DNA of 64,000 nt from Macrotrachela quadricornifera (GCA_022393335.1 JAJEKB010021087.1:1391382-1455381), one strand, 5' to 3'; shown: positions 37,493-50,175, counted from the first letter of the stretch. Program-made: numbers and translations. The notes: generated by a model not told the origin, from the sequence alone.

Positions 37493-37933
37493 TGAGCGTC
37501 AAGACTTTTGCAACTTATTGTGTTTTGATTCTTTAATCTTTCGTTTCACATACACTTATGAACATTACTTATTCTATTCTTTCGTTCCTCTACTATTTTC
37601 TTGTTTTTACTATATTTCTTTCATTCTTTACTATTTTTCAATCTTTCTTCTGTTACCCTCATTCCGTCGTCACTGAAATGATTCATTCACTTGTTTCCAA
37701 CGATGTACATATATAAAGTTTTATGATAGAAACAGTAGATTGGATCGATACTTTCTCTTCACTCACACTTTTTTCACGCATTTCTTCGATAAGTCGAAGG
37801 TGAGGGTGAACCTTTCCTTATAATCATTATCCACTCACTCAAAAGTCTGATACGAGGCTTAAATAAAAAATGTCGAGAACATGCTTGTAGAACTAAATAT
37901 GCATTCATTGTAGATTTAATTTCCGACAAAAAA

Positions 37934-38833
37934 ATGAATCGGTTTACAGAATTTCAACTCGAAAACAAAGATCTACCACCTATTGCCGGTTACTGGGCTT
38001 ATCCACTCGTGCCACTTGAAGAGGCCTTAAAGGATGTCTCGCATCAAATCAACGAATTAAAACGTTCTATCAAAGAAGCCAAGAAATATTGCAAGCAGAC
38101 ATCACCGCCTAGTCTCACGCGGGATGAATCAGCAGCTGTGCTCTTATACACGATGGAAGCTGGTGATCACAGTTTCTATCGTATTTTAAATCAAATATTA
38201 AGAAAAGAAAATCGAAAAGAAACAATACCATGGTTTAGTTATTTGAAATTGTTTGATACGGCACTCAAAAAATTACCCAAAGTGAAAGGCAACATCTGGC
38301 GAGCTGTACCCGGAAATGTAGCCAGTGAATATAAACCAAATCAAGTATTAACTTGGTGGACTATTAGTTCATGTTCAACATCGGCTGATGTTGTCACAGC
38401 TTTTCTCAAGCCCAATCAAGAGGCAACACTCTTCATGATCGAAGCTATAAATGGAAGAGATTTGGCTGACTACACAATGTTTCCCAATGAAAACGAAGTT
38501 ATTTTGGGCGTTGGAACTGAATTACGAGTCAAAAATGTTGGATTTGCACATAATAATTTGCATTTAGTAGTTTTGGAAGAAATTGATGACGATGATGGTG
38601 ATGATCATGATAATGATGATCAAACGAGATTAGCAGCAGCGATGGCAACATCATCTGTCACACCAAAAGCAACCACATCTGTCACACCAAAAGCAACCAC
38701 ATCTGTCACACCAAAAGCAACCACATCTGTCACACCAAAATCATCCACATCTGTCACATCAAAATCATCCACATCGGTCACATCGAAATCATCCACACCC
38801 GCCAAGAAAATAATAGTTCGTAAGTCAAAATAG
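37934..38833 (+). CDS. ADP-ribosyltransferase (R-S-ExE) with repeat tail, 299 aa
   Basis: Arginine-type mono-ADP-ribosyltransferase of the family widespread in bdelloids and fish. The triad is clear: Arg123 in IWRAVPG, the STS motif 148-150 in SSCSTS, and the ExE loop Glu186/Glu188 in NENEVILGVGTEL. The helical lead-in (LTRDESAAVLLYTME, 61-75; FYRILNQILR, 81-90) is typical, so residues 1-215 form a complete catalytic domain and the first ATG is sensible. After an acidic run (218-229), the tail 238-290 is six or so near-exact 8-residue units (TSVTPKAT, drifting to TSVTSKSS) encoded by a 24-bp tandem repeat. It ends with a basic stretch. There is no signal peptide or membrane segment. The tail could be a flexible or phosphorylatable linker, or merely a replication-slippage product. 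The target protein is unknown. Confidence 0.85.
   Translation: MNRFTEFQLENKDLPPIAGYWAYPLVPLEEALKDVSHQINELKRSIKEAKKYCKQTSPPSLTRDESAAVLLYTMEAGDHSFYRILNQILRKENRKETIPWFSYLKLFDTALKKLPKVKGNIWRAVPGNVASEYKPNQVLTWWTISSCSTSADVVTAFLKPNQEATLFMIEAINGRDLADYTMFPNENEVILGVGTELRVKNVGFAHNNLHLVVLEEIDDDDGDDHDNDDQTRLAAAMATSSVTPKATTSVTPKATTSVTPKATTSVTPKSSTSVTSKSSTSVTSKSSTPAKKIIVRKSK
38645..38800 (+). repeat. 24-bp tandem repeat inside the ADP-ribosyltransferase
   Basis: Unit ACATCTGTCACACCAAAAGC plus AACC, about six copies. The first copies are nearly identical and the last three have drifted to TCATCC. It is in frame throughout. Confidence 0.9.
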
Positions 38834-41255
38834 TTATTCTCATTCGATATGATAGGATAATAATAACTAGATTAAAAGAGTTAAGATCTAGTGAACAGAA
38901 AGTATAGATATTTTATGACTAACAGTGCTTAGTAATTAATAAGAAATGAATGTAACCACGTTTAATGAATCAAACTTTCATTGTCTGACTGAGAAAACTT
39001 ATAAATATCTATTTCAGTATTGTCTACATATTTATTTTCAAATTCGCAGCCTATGATTCTATCTAATTATATCAATTAAGTGATATCAGATAGAAAAAAT
39101 GACTATCAAAAATACAAGTTCTGAAACTGAAACCATTTTTGCATAAATACAAAAGAGCGCTTCATGTGTTTTCACCAACCAAGAGGGATTAAACGGATCA
39201 CGGGTTTTCGGATCCTGTGGATCATGATGGATCCTAGCGACTTCTTCCAGGTCGAATAAAACGGCATCGCTTACGATCCGAAAACGGACTGTAAATGGTG
39301 AAGTAACGGAATCTTGTTCATGACGAATACGATGATTAAAAAGAGATTAAGACTACTATAATAGGTAACTGCCTATTATCCAATCGTGATCAACTATCTG
39401 ATAGATAGGTAAAAGTAATGTTAGTCTAGGAATGAACATGCGTCAAATATCAGTTCTGACTCGATCGAGCTTCCATTCATTCCTTTCGGGACTGACTATA
39501 GTGATCTAAAGTATAATGAGATCTGAGATTTTTCTTTTGAGTCCAATGCATTGCGAAAAACTAATAGACATCTACAATAAAAGCACATAAATGTACTTGA
39601 AAATGGGAGGAAACTATCCATGACGAGGTCACAGCTAGAACTGATACACTTACTTCTTACCACCACTTCCACTTATTAGGCAAGTGGTAAGTATTTTGGT
39701 CATTGAAAACTCAACTATATAGTAGTAATAAATGATTATTTTAATCATTAATTATTTATTATTGCATAGTAGCCTTTATCACTTAGCAATCACCAGGCAA
39801 ATGTTAAGTGGGTACCACTTACTAGTAATAATAATAATAACGTCTCATAGGCTTTACAGACGGCGGTATCTGTACCCTTTTCCGTCCAACATACTGACTA
39901 AAGATATAGTCAGCACAAATGACTCATGTAGAATGAATCTTTCTAGACAACTTGGCCGTTAATGACTTGTTCAAGGTCATTCTATGGATGATGTTACTAA
40001 GATTTGGACACAGTACATTGTGCGTGCGTGCGTGCCAAGCAATGTAATCACTCAACCATGGCAGCTACTAGTAATGGTAACCGGAATATGACACCTCCAG
40101 TCACAGCATCGGAGATTTACTTTATAAAGTTAAAGCTTTTCAAAAATGTTCTCAGTCTATATATTTCGTAAGATTACGTCGTCTAGTTCTGGTCTTAACT
40201 ATACTTAACTCAAAAAAAAGAATCACCACCAAAACCTTATAGAACCGTTTGGAAAGCATTTCTGTATCGAAGTAGATAGACGATAATCATTCGAATCAAT
40301 AGTGCTCTTCTGACTAGTTCGATGTGCAATTTTTCACAGCACACTTCTATAAAGTTAGTTTTTAGAAAGATAAGAGTTTTATTATGAAAAAAATTCGAAA
40401 AAATGGTCGAAGTACACCTTTATAGATTTAAAAAAATGATTTTTGATCGTCTTTATTTTACTGGAATTAAGTCGAAAATTTCGTTAAACGACACCACATT
40501 GTCGCAAATAAATAGGAAGCTAGTTTTCAAATAATTTTAAAAAGTTGTGATAAAGTTTATTGGAAGGAAAACAGAAGAAATTGGTACAGTAATGCGTAGA
40601 AGGAGGCGAAACCACTATATCTTTACATAATTGACACTGAGCAAAGGCCAGGACAAGAAGATATCTACAGGCTACACATAACAACAACATACAAGAGTTA
40701 GTAAATACAATAACAAAATAATAATAAAAAGAACAATTGATAGAAAACAATAAAAACGAAAATAATAACTCTACGCAAAGACTCTAATGTTATTCTTAAA
40801 GATTAACTCGAAACAAAAATTGAAATTTGACTTTTGATATCTAAGAGTTATAATCACTATACGGGACGGCCTCATGGAACCATGTTGTTGAATGATTAGA
40901 TCGATTTGCTTCTATGTAGTTCAGACGGAACTGCTTTCTGCACACGACTGAAAGATTTTCATACAGAAACAAAAACGATTGCGGGAAGAAAATTAACAAT
41001 AGTGTTCACAATTAGCACTACACCTGATATTACCGCTTATACCGCATTTTCAAAGTTAAAATTTAGTTAAGAATAGGCTTGCACGATGTAAACTTACGAA
41101 ATCTATCGATTACGAACATTATTGAAAAACTTTACTTTTCAATTTCTAAGTTAAAGTTTTGTAAAAATTTGAGATATTTTATAAAATAACTTCATATTTA
41201 TAATTTAAAGTTAAAGTGTCACTCTTAGTTTTCAGCTGAGAATGAAAGCCTCTTC
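38834..41255. other. Intergenic DNA with a solo R2 end
   Basis: At about 39246-39310, CCAGGTCGAATAAAACGGCAT followed by CGATCCGAAAACGGACTGTAAA resembles the left end of the R2 element at 10998. No gene recognised elsewhere. Confidence 0.45.
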
Positions 41256-44200
41256 ATGTATTCTCCCTTAAGCCTTGTATTTGCTGTGCTCTTCATTGTT
41301 ACATTGCAAGGTAAAACTCGACTTATTTCCATTTCTAGCTCAAGGCGCCGACTCCGCCCAAGGCTACAAGTCAACACTTATTGACAGTCGTCTCATTTAT
41401 CCTGTCCCATCTAGAACAAGGAATATAGAATTCGAAAAGAATGACCCTCAATGGAAATTGTTAACTGACAATCTTCTTGGTCCATTCGGATATACGTTTC
41501 CTGATCCAGATCCTGGCTACATCCGAAAGTATCGTTTAAGAGCAATTTATTACGACGAAAATGCAGGTGGCACCTATCATTTGAAAGTCAAGATTGACTT
41601 ACCTGCTGGTAAGTAAAGTAGGAAAAATTTGGAAGTAAAAAGAGCAAAATTACAATGTTCAAAGTAAGAATTTGAAAGTTAAAATATGGGCGGCTCGTAA
41701 AATCAGTTCTTAGTCTTGACATTTTTGACCATGAGTAAAGATAGTTCTTGCATATATACTTTCAACTCAATCTCGGGATTTTCAAAATCTTGTAACAAAT
41801 ATTTCAAGCCACTGTTGAACAATACTCACCCTCGACGACAGATGTGTGTCGTGTGGTCTACTCTTCTTAAGATATTGATCATTCACATCAGTGCGTGTAG
41901 TAGCTTTGTAGGACTTGACCTCACATTTTTCTGATACATCACTTTACTAGTTGATTCATAAGATTGATAAGCGTATCATCAAAAATCGAAAGAGATTTTC
42001 CTTTGTTACCTGTGATAAATGCGTAGTGAGTTTAGTAGCAGCCATCACGGAATACAGTTCGATAGTCGTTGGGTGCGAACATGAGAGATGTACATACAAC
42101 ATATATCATGAATGATATGATTGAAACAGAAGGAAAAAGGAGAAGAGCAGAAGAAGTGAACAAAGATCACNNNNNNNNNNCTCTTTTTAAAAAATTGATC
42201 ATCCACATCAATGTGTGTAATAGCTTTGTACGACTTGACCTCACATTTTTCTGACACATCACTTTACTACTATCCATTTCAAAATAAAAGGCGAGTGATT
42301 GTAAGTTGAATAACTCGAGAATTCTAACAGCTATTGAGATTGGATTTTTGTTGCTGTGTACCCAAGACTGGGGCACGTAATGATATGTAAAAAAACTTTT
42401 TTCACGTTGGGCTGAGGGGGTGCTTCAGGCAAATCTTTGCAAACCAGACGTGCCAAAGATAGAAGACATGATGGATTTTTGTTTTGAACAGATGCGTTTG
42501 ATGCGCAAGAGTCTTCTCTACAGTTCCTACAGTAAAACCTGTGAAAAACAAGGTTTTCAGTCTGGAAAGCATGCTTTTTTGTTCGATACACGTTTCCTCA
42601 TGATGCCCTTATAGGTTTTCCACATCGCTGCTCATTGTGGCAATGTTTGTTTTGCCCTACCATAAAGTTTATTTTTGTCCATTGCCGAAATCGGCTTCAT
42701 TTCAGCTGATTTTGTGCCTATTGGGCTTTGAATTTGACCCAATTTTTCATTTCCAAGGCGTTATTTCAGCTCTTGATATTTGAGTGTAATTATCAGCGCT
42801 AAAAATAAGTCGTATAGGTGTGAAGAAACCTAAGTACTGTTTATTGTAAGGAAAATTGTACAAATATCGAATCAAAAGTCTACATCTTCGTCATCTGTGT
42901 TGATATCGAAATCAGACTCACCATGTTCGTCTTTACTGAGTAAATGTGGTTCTATATCGTCTTTGACAATATCGTCGGGAGTACGATATTTCTCTTAGGT
43001 CTTTCGAGCGTGATCGGTAAATCGACGATTGGTTTTATCGTCGAGAGCAGCAATATATTCTTCTGACAAAGAGTGAATATTGCCTATACGAAAGGGAATG
43101 TTGTGAGAGCGAGCATAAGATGAAATCCAACAAAGAAAAGATGATAAAATAAAGATGGACAGTGAGAAGATGATGGAAATAGAAGATGAACAAAGAGAGC
43201 AGATGATGAAATAGGAGTTGGACAGAGAAACGGATGATGACATATGGAAAAGTAAAGAAAAAATATGTCATCATATGTTCACATATGGTAAAAGAAGAAA
43301 AACATATGTGAACATATGTGCCATATATGAGGAGCAGAAAAAATGTAAGGAACGAAAAGCAATATATGTAGAGAACAGGGAGAAACATGTAAATTTGTAG
43401 AGGATGATATATATCATCTTCTAACAGAATGGTCCATAAACAGAATACTTCCCCTTATATAGTGTACATAATTTAGAGAAGAAAGACGTGCTATGCACCA
43501 ATTAGTCTGACATTCAATTGTACATTAAAGGATGAAACGATCAGATTTCACTTACAACGCACCAGTTGTATTGTTTCAGACGTAATTCAAGGCCCAATAG
43601 GCTTAAAATCAGCTGAGATGAAGCCGATTTCGGCAATGGACAAAAACAAACTTTATGGTAGAGCAAAACAAACATTGCCACAATGAGCAGCGATGTGGAA
43701 AAGCTATAAAGGCATCGTGTGGAAACGTGTATCGAACAAAAAAGCATGCTTTCCGGGCTGAAAACCTTGTTTTTCACAGGTTTTACTGTAGGAACTGTAG
43801 AGAAGACTCTTGCGCACCAAACGCATTTGTTCAAAACAAAAATCCATCATGTCTTCTATCTTTGGCACGCCTGGTTTGCAAAGGTTTGCCTGAAACACCC
43901 CCCTCAGGCCAACGTGAAAAAAATTCTTTTATATATTATTACGTGCCCTAGTCTTGAGTACACAGCAACAGAAACCCGATCTCAATATCTGTTAGCATTC
44001 TCGAGTTATTCAACTTACAATCACTCGCCTTCTATTTTGAAATGGATAGTAGTTGATTCATAAGATTGATAAGCGTATCATCAAAAATCGAAAGAGATTT
44101 TCCCTTGTAACCGGTGATAAATGCATCGTGGGATTAGTGGGAGCGTTTGTTGACTAGAGACCGATAGTCATTGAGTACTAACATGAGAGATGTACATACA

Positions 44201-44635
44201 ACATATATCATGAATGATATGATTAAAATAGAAGGAAAAAGGAGAAGAGCAGAAGAAGTGAACAAAGATCACATGTAATCATTCATCGATTCCAAGATGA
44301 AGAAGAAGAAAAAGAGGACCAAAAGTAAGTACAGCGGTGAAGGTTTTTTTTCAATATTTTTCTTTTAAGATTTTGCCTTTCGGTTTTTGCACTTTCGAGC
44401 TTTTGTTATTGTTTCAGCTGGTAATTCTGTGGTGTTCCGTTTGCCTACTATTGGATCTGGTCAAGGTGCTAATGCTCAAGCATTCAGCGATTGGTATCAG
44501 TTTGGTAAAGGGACTGCAAGTGAAATAAACAAGGGTCACGCCCGATTGAATGCAAGATTTGTATCGTCGGCACCATACAACAATCATGCTGGTATTTACT
44601 ATATCACATTGGAAGCACACGATTTTCCTAAATAA
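41256..44635 (+). CDS. Small secreted protein of unknown family (3 exons, 180 aa)
   Basis: Exons 41256-41310, 41339-41608 and 44418-44635 join in frame (543 bases, 180 residues plus stop). Residues 1-18 (MYSPLSLVFAVLFIVTLQ) form a good signal peptide with likely cleavage near AQGADS, so the product is probably secreted. The mature part is rich in Tyr, Gly and short beta-like stretches (YIRKYRLRAIYYDE, GTYHLKVKIDLP, NSVVFRLPTIGSG, GIYYITLEAHDFPK). It has no Cys pairs or known domain that I recognise. Intron 1 (41311-41338) would be only 28 bp, GT..TAG. Reading through it leaves no ATG in frame, which favours splicing. Intron 2 is 2809 bp with GTAAGT and TTTCAG and holds a transposon and an assembly gap. 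The gene model rests on splice signals and phase. Function unknown. Confidence 0.6.
41868..42170 (+). repeat. Direct repeat, copy without transposon
   Basis: This stretch is repeated at 42181-42269 (first part) and 44050-44271 (second part), where the element 42270-44049 separates the halves. Here the halves are contiguous (TTTACTAGTTGATTC at 41943-41957), so it is the empty-site version. The copies differ at perhaps 10-15% of positions in the more variable parts. Confidence 0.8.
42171..42180. other. Assembly gap (10 N)
   Basis: A run of ten N separates two near copies of the same intron sequence, so the local order may be a scaffolding product. Confidence 0.95.
42270..44049. mobile_element. 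1780-bp foldback element, TA target, with empty site nearby
   Basis: Ends CTATCCATTTCAAAATA and TATTTTGAAATGGATAG are inverted, flanked by TA (42268-42269, 44050-44051). The empty target with a single TA lies at 41948-41949. Arms of about 450 bp (42270-42735 and 43590-44049) pair closely, for example GCATGCTTT and GATGAAGCCGATTTCGGC. The centre (42740-43590) is not palindromic and holds a broken reverse-strand coding remnant. Confidence 0.85.
42872..43243 (-). pseudogene. Broken coding remnant inside the foldback element
   Basis: The reverse strand reads ISSYARSHNIPFRIGNIHSL, SEEYIAALDDKTNRRFTDHA, an in-frame TAA (42995-42997), then EKYRTPDDIVKDDIEPHLL and a Glu/Asp-rich C-terminus to a TGA at 42872-42874. 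The acidic tail is codon-like and free of other stops. I do not recognise the family. It may be what is left of a transposase or of a captured host gene. Confidence 0.4.
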
Positions 44636-45804
44636 ACTATTTCGAGTGTATCAATGGGAAGTCTGCAGTGAATACAGCAACTTCATCCGAAATTGATGAA
44701 ACTTTCAGAGTTTGTAAAATTTTTTTGCTGATCATTTTGATAAAAACAAATTTATGATTTTATCCTGTTTTCATTGAAATATGGGCAAGATACTTTAAAG
44801 CCATTTTTGTAATATTTCCACTTTTCTGCAAAAATAAATTTCACAGGTCTATCGAAAAATTGATGGTGTTCCATAATAAATCGCTCCAATCATTAATCCA
44901 ATGGCATATTCTGATTCTTCGTAACAAAGCTGCTACGCAAGGAGGAGGAAAAATGGTAGTAAAGTAGCTTTCAATGTATATCATTACGATCATCGAGAAC
45001 GGTCATAAATAATGCCGAAAAATGCTTACCTGTTTCGTATTAACATGTTTACTTTCGGATAAATGAAAATGGTTAGAAAAGTTGACGTAATAATATTAAA
45101 CACAAATCATTTTTTACCATTATTTATGATCGCTTTTCTAAAGATTTTTCGATTGGAGAATATTTTCAATACTGAGCACTTCCTTAGTGAAAGTACTTAT
45201 ACATGAGTACTCAAAAAATACTCACGGTAGAAAATGTCACGAGAATTCATGAGTACTGATATATAGTTTATGTATATTCAAGTAGTTTATGGAAAATACT
45301 CATAGATCTGTATTTTGTTTAGTATTCTTGTACTATATCAGTTTTATTTAAACATAAGATTAGGAACAAAAATATACAGTTGTATCTTATGAAACTTTGT
45401 GAAGAACAGGAAACTTGAGAATTAAAGATGTGATATTGCGTTTATATTATTTTATATAGAAATGCATATAGGATTTTGACCTTTAGAAAAAAAGTAACGC
45501 TCGTCGCTATAACTTGCTTAACCCTCGACTGAATTCTATTTAACATTGTCTCTTACTGGTCGCTAGATTCTGCTCTGTTAACTATGCTGGATATATGTGC
45601 CCGTATACACGGATTTCTAGTGATGACTGTTCTATAAGATCCAGTCTTTAAACTTTTTGTTACGGCTTTCGTATGGCAATGTAAAGCACAGTTCGTAATC
45701 GATCATCGTTATCCCTGCTTCACTTCACTTTTAACTTCTCGATTTTTTATATCATGTCAACATAGACCAATGTAACACCTCATTTTCTTGCTCAAAAAAT
45801 GAGT
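44636..45804. other. 3' flank and intergenic DNA
   Basis: An AATAAA at 44833-44838 could end the secreted-protein transcript. No other gene seen. Confidence 0.4.
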
Positions 45805-46310
45805 TGATGCGTTATAGCGTTTTCCAGGAACCTCATTTTTACCACATCTGTAGGAAAGGATATAGCGGACTTCAGATTTCACTGGCATAATGGGCATAAT
45901 GGGCACAATGCGTAAAGCAGATATAGGAGCTATATTGCCTATAACTCTTATACTTCCTGTACTCTTTATAACTCCTATACATCCTATAACCGTTGCAGTC
46001 CCTATAAGCCCTCAAGAGACATGATCTCTGTATATGTTTCCGCGTGTGTTCGTGTTTCCGTGACACCTTCAGCGAGTGACACGCCCTCCGGCTATGTTTC
46101 CGTCCTACACCTCCTATATCTCCTACTGCTTTCTTAGTATTTAATCGAGTTTTCGGAGATATTCTCCAAATGCATCATATGCCGATTATGCCCATTATGG
46201 ATCATATTCCATTGGACTGTTCAATCTGTTTGATGAGCAAATTCAATTTCCGGAAATTCATTTGATATCCAAAATACACGCAATTTCCTGGAAATCGCTA
46301 TAACGCATCA
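45805..46310. mobile_element. Short TIR element (506 bp)
   Basis: TGATGCGTTATAGCGTTTTC at the left and its diverged inverse ending CGCTATAACGCATCA at the right give a TIR of about 26 bp. The interior has short repeats of CATAATGGGCA and of CTCCTATA-like words. No coding frame and no clear target duplication. Confidence 0.55.
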
Positions 46311-46594
46311 TATGTAAAAAATCGTTTACAGAGAATATAATAACTAAAGTAAATTTAATAAACTAGCGACTAGTCATTCGTCGACGTCCCTACGCGTCGT
46401 CACTAACGACTAGCTGCGTCCATGTTGAAGTCTATTTTCACATGAGTTCACTATCTTGTAGTCAAAACCACGCTCATTCACGTTCCACTAACTCAAAAGA
46501 ACTACAGGATCTGCTACGGAAGAAGCCTCTATAGGAAATTTGAAGAAAAACAAGTAAAGGCACATAAATCTATAAATAAGTGGACCATGACTAA

Positions 46595-48047
46595 CGAGGG
46601 AACATTGGGAACTGATCAATCGCTTTTTAAATTTTAATAATGCCATCTTGTAGAGCTTGTTGAGTTATTAACTGGCATAATAGTCGTTTGGGCCAACAAA
46701 AGGTTTAAGAGTAGTTTTCTTACAATGAAAAGGAGGGGGGCTCATTTGATCATAAATCGACCCATTGACTTTTTCTCAGAAGATCGGTTTAGAAACTATA
46801 TAAACCGATAGAATGCAACATGGCAAACATTTTGGTGGTATTTTTTATGTGTTGCAATGGTATTTTTATATATCGCTTTGATCCTGCTTGATTTAGCATT
46901 TTTGTACCCTCTCAACGCCACTATTTTCGTAATATCTCGAGAAAAACAAAATATGTGTTCGTAGATTTTTCAGTATAGATAGAAGACGGATACATCTTGG
47001 AAATGATATCAAATAATATAGTTTCCGAGGCTGGCCACTTGAAATGTGTCGGACCACACTATTATTTAGACCCTATTTCTTATGTTTTTGAGTAGTTTTG
47101 ATCGGATTTCAATGGAATTTATCAGTCTAGACTAGGAAAGGAATAACATATTTGAAATCAACATGAAAAACTGAGTCGGTTTCAGTGAATTCCATATAGT
47201 TTCACTAACTTTTTTTTCTTCGAAATATTCGCCTGTGGTCCCCCTCAGGGATAAGCGAAAAGTGAGTCTCTTTGAAACACCGTTATTAACATTTAGTTGT
47301 ATGCCATTTGGGATTCTAGTAATATTTCACATACTGAAACTGTTTTCTAGTATTTAAATAGCTATTTCAATGAGACTCACATTTCGCTTATCCCTGAGGG
47401 GAACCACAGGCGAATATTTGGAAGAAAAAAAAGTCAGTGAAACTATATGGAATTCACTGAAACCGACTCAGTTTTTCATGCTGATTTCAAATATGTTATT
47501 CCTTTTCCAGTCAAGACTGATAAATTCCATTGAAATCCGATCAAAACTACTCAAAAACATAAGAAATAGGGTCTAAATAATAGTGTGGTCCGACACATTT
47601 CAAGTGGCCAGCCTCGGAAACTATATTATTTGATATCATTTCCAAGATGTATCCGTCTTCTATCTATACTGAAAAATCTACGAACACATATTTTGTTTTT
47701 CTCGAGATATTACGAAAATAGTGGCGTTGAGAGGGTACAAAAATGCTAAATCAAGCAGGATCAAAGCGATATATAAAAATACCATTGCAACACATAAAAA
47801 ATACCACCAAAATGTTTGCCATGTTGCATTCTATCGGTTTATATAGTTTCTAAACCGATCTTCTGAGAAAAAGTCAATGGGTCGATTTATGATCAAATGA
47901 GCCCCCCTCCTTTTCATTGTAAGAAAACTACTCTTAAACCTTTTGTTGGCCCAAACGACTATTATGCCAGTTAATAACTCAACAAGCTCTACAAGATGGC
48001 ATTATTAAAATTTAAAAAGCGATTGATCAGTTCCCAATGTTCCCTCG
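46595..48047. mobile_element. CGAGGGAAC-family foldback element (1453 bp, TAA target)
   Basis: Left end CGAGGGAACATTGGGAAC and right end GTTCCCAATGTTCCCTCG, flanked by TAA (46592-46594 and 48048-48050) in a CTAAG context. The two arms of about 690 bp are nearly perfect inverted copies meeting around 47290-47365, leaving only a short loop. Arm identity is high enough that a hairpin of the whole element is expected. No coding capacity. Confidence 0.85.
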
Positions 48048-50175
48048 TAAGAGATGCTAAGCCCCCTCTGTATGTCTCAGTCTCTCTGTCCTGTAAAAAT
48101 TTCTGAGTATCGAAAAGTGATGTTTTTTACATCAAATTGGGAAAATTTGAGGACTGAATTTCGATATTTTTTTTCTGGTAACGGTGCTAGTCATGGCCAG
48201 CTTGTGATTTATGTATATTACCAGTAGGTAAGGTTTTTGGGGATATCAGTATAAATGGCATGAAAGAAGATACTAAAGACCTATTATGTAGCGAAGAAGA
48301 ACATTAACTACAAAGCAAATTCATAACAAAAACTGTTAAGTTTCGAAAAGGACTGTCGTTATCAAGAGTAATTTACACTTTTTTAAATACTCTCTGGAAA
48401 CAATTGATTTTTTTGCATTCAAATTAACTAAGTAAATAACCAATATAAATCCGGTAGCCCTTTAAGAAAACGGGAAACGAAAACAAAAGACTTAAAAGTG
48501 TGTTATTTTCGCGTACAACGGCTGTGACTGGTGATAAAATTTTTCTCCTGCCTTCAGCGGTAGACGTTAGGATGTTCAAGAGCTTTTTCTTTATCTACCG
48601 GGGAGTATGTAGACTTTCTTTGGCATAGCCAGCTAAAACTGAGATACGCGAAAATTTTTTTGCCGCCTTCGCCGGCAGGACCAACCGATTTATCGACTTA
48701 TTCTGCCTTTATTCATCGAAATTGCATACCAAGAGGACAAATGATATGCCGCGAAGGATTGACAAAAAATCCTTCCACACAGGATGCAAAAATTTGATTT
48801 TCATATTACTTCCGGTGAGCCAAAAAATTTGGGGGCTGAGCCCTCCTAGCCCAAAATCCTGGCTCCGCCACTGATTATATCCAATTTAACATATAAAATA
48901 AATTAATTCTTTTTCTATAGGAGTTATTAGTATTATTAATAATAATAATTAAACAGTTAATAGATAGTGTAAATATTAATGAATCAAAGATAAATCAAAT
49001 AATCTTTCATTATAATGTAACTATATATTATTTTAATTTTTGTATATAAAAAAGTTTGTTGTTACAGTTCATTTAGATCTGAAATGTGTAACTGACATAT
49101 TCATATTCTCTAGGACCTATTGTACTCTAATTTTACAGATACACGTTTGCAATGAATCTTTACTCGAGATAGAACAATTGCAAAACACATCAGACACTTT
49201 CTGTCTCACGTCTCTATAGAATGAAAGATTAGACAATAAATCTCTACTTAAAACGTGTATTGACTATTTTCTTCGAAAATCTATTTGAGTTGCAAAAAAA
49301 AATGATTCGGAACTCGGATTGGTATTAACTATGAGCATGTTAGAAAAGTTCATGCAAATCATATTATATGAAACAATAAGATAATAATTTATAAATTTAT
49401 TCTATATATATATTAATCTTCGATATCAACGATCAAGAATATTATTTATTGTATTATAAAATAATTACAAAAAGTAGTATTATATGAATATTCTTTAACA
49501 ATCGATATCATTTTGTCACCAAAATTAAAACTCTTGTTATGAGGATATATTCAAATTTTTAAACAAGTAGAAATCAATAAGCACAATATTTAAAGAAAAC
49601 TCCAAGTAATTTAGTTTGATGGTGAGTGTGTTATCCCCGAGATTCTTCAGATACTGTGTCTAGTGTTTCTGACTTGTTCGATAAATTGAATATATATTCT
49701 CATCGAAAGAGTTTTGATTTTGACAACAAAATGATATTGATTGTTGAAGTATATTTGAATAATGTTCATTCATAGTTATTTTTTAATTAAACAATTGATG
49801 AGTATGTCAATGTAGCTTATCTCGCCCAGTTTTGTTGCTACGTTGAAATCATTAATATACTTTATAATCTTATTGTTTCACAGAAGATTGTTTTATATCT
49901 TTACAATCTAGCAAACTTCTTTCGATCTGTATCGCAATAAATACGTAAAACTACAAGTTGAATAAATATTTATTCTTGTTGAAACGTTAATATATTTGTC
50001 ATAATATTCAAAAATAAATTTTGCATTATTGTTTTGATGCGAAAAAAAATAATTTGTAAGATATAATATGAAAGATATTGTTGATTTCTTGACAATTGGT
50101 ATTTATTTTATCATTCACACTAATTTCAGCAAAAAGGCGTAACTTTAGCACGACATATATATGTTGATTTAATCG
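48048..50175. other. Intergenic DNA with a solo hAT end
   Basis: AAAATCCTGGCTCCGCCACTG ends at 48872 and matches the right end of the hAT element at 50176-51293. No left partner was found, so it is a truncated element. The rest is AT-rich without a recognised gene. Confidence 0.5.

Noticed and set aside
41275..41616. Single-exon 113-residue reading of the secreted protein
   Set aside because: It has no ATG in frame, because an upstream TAA precedes a TTG. The spliced model with an ATG and signal peptide is better.
43035..43388. Phe/Ser-rich 117-residue reverse frame
   Set aside because: It overlaps the better coding remnant in another frame and is composed of low-complexity AGA/GAA repeats on the opposite strand.
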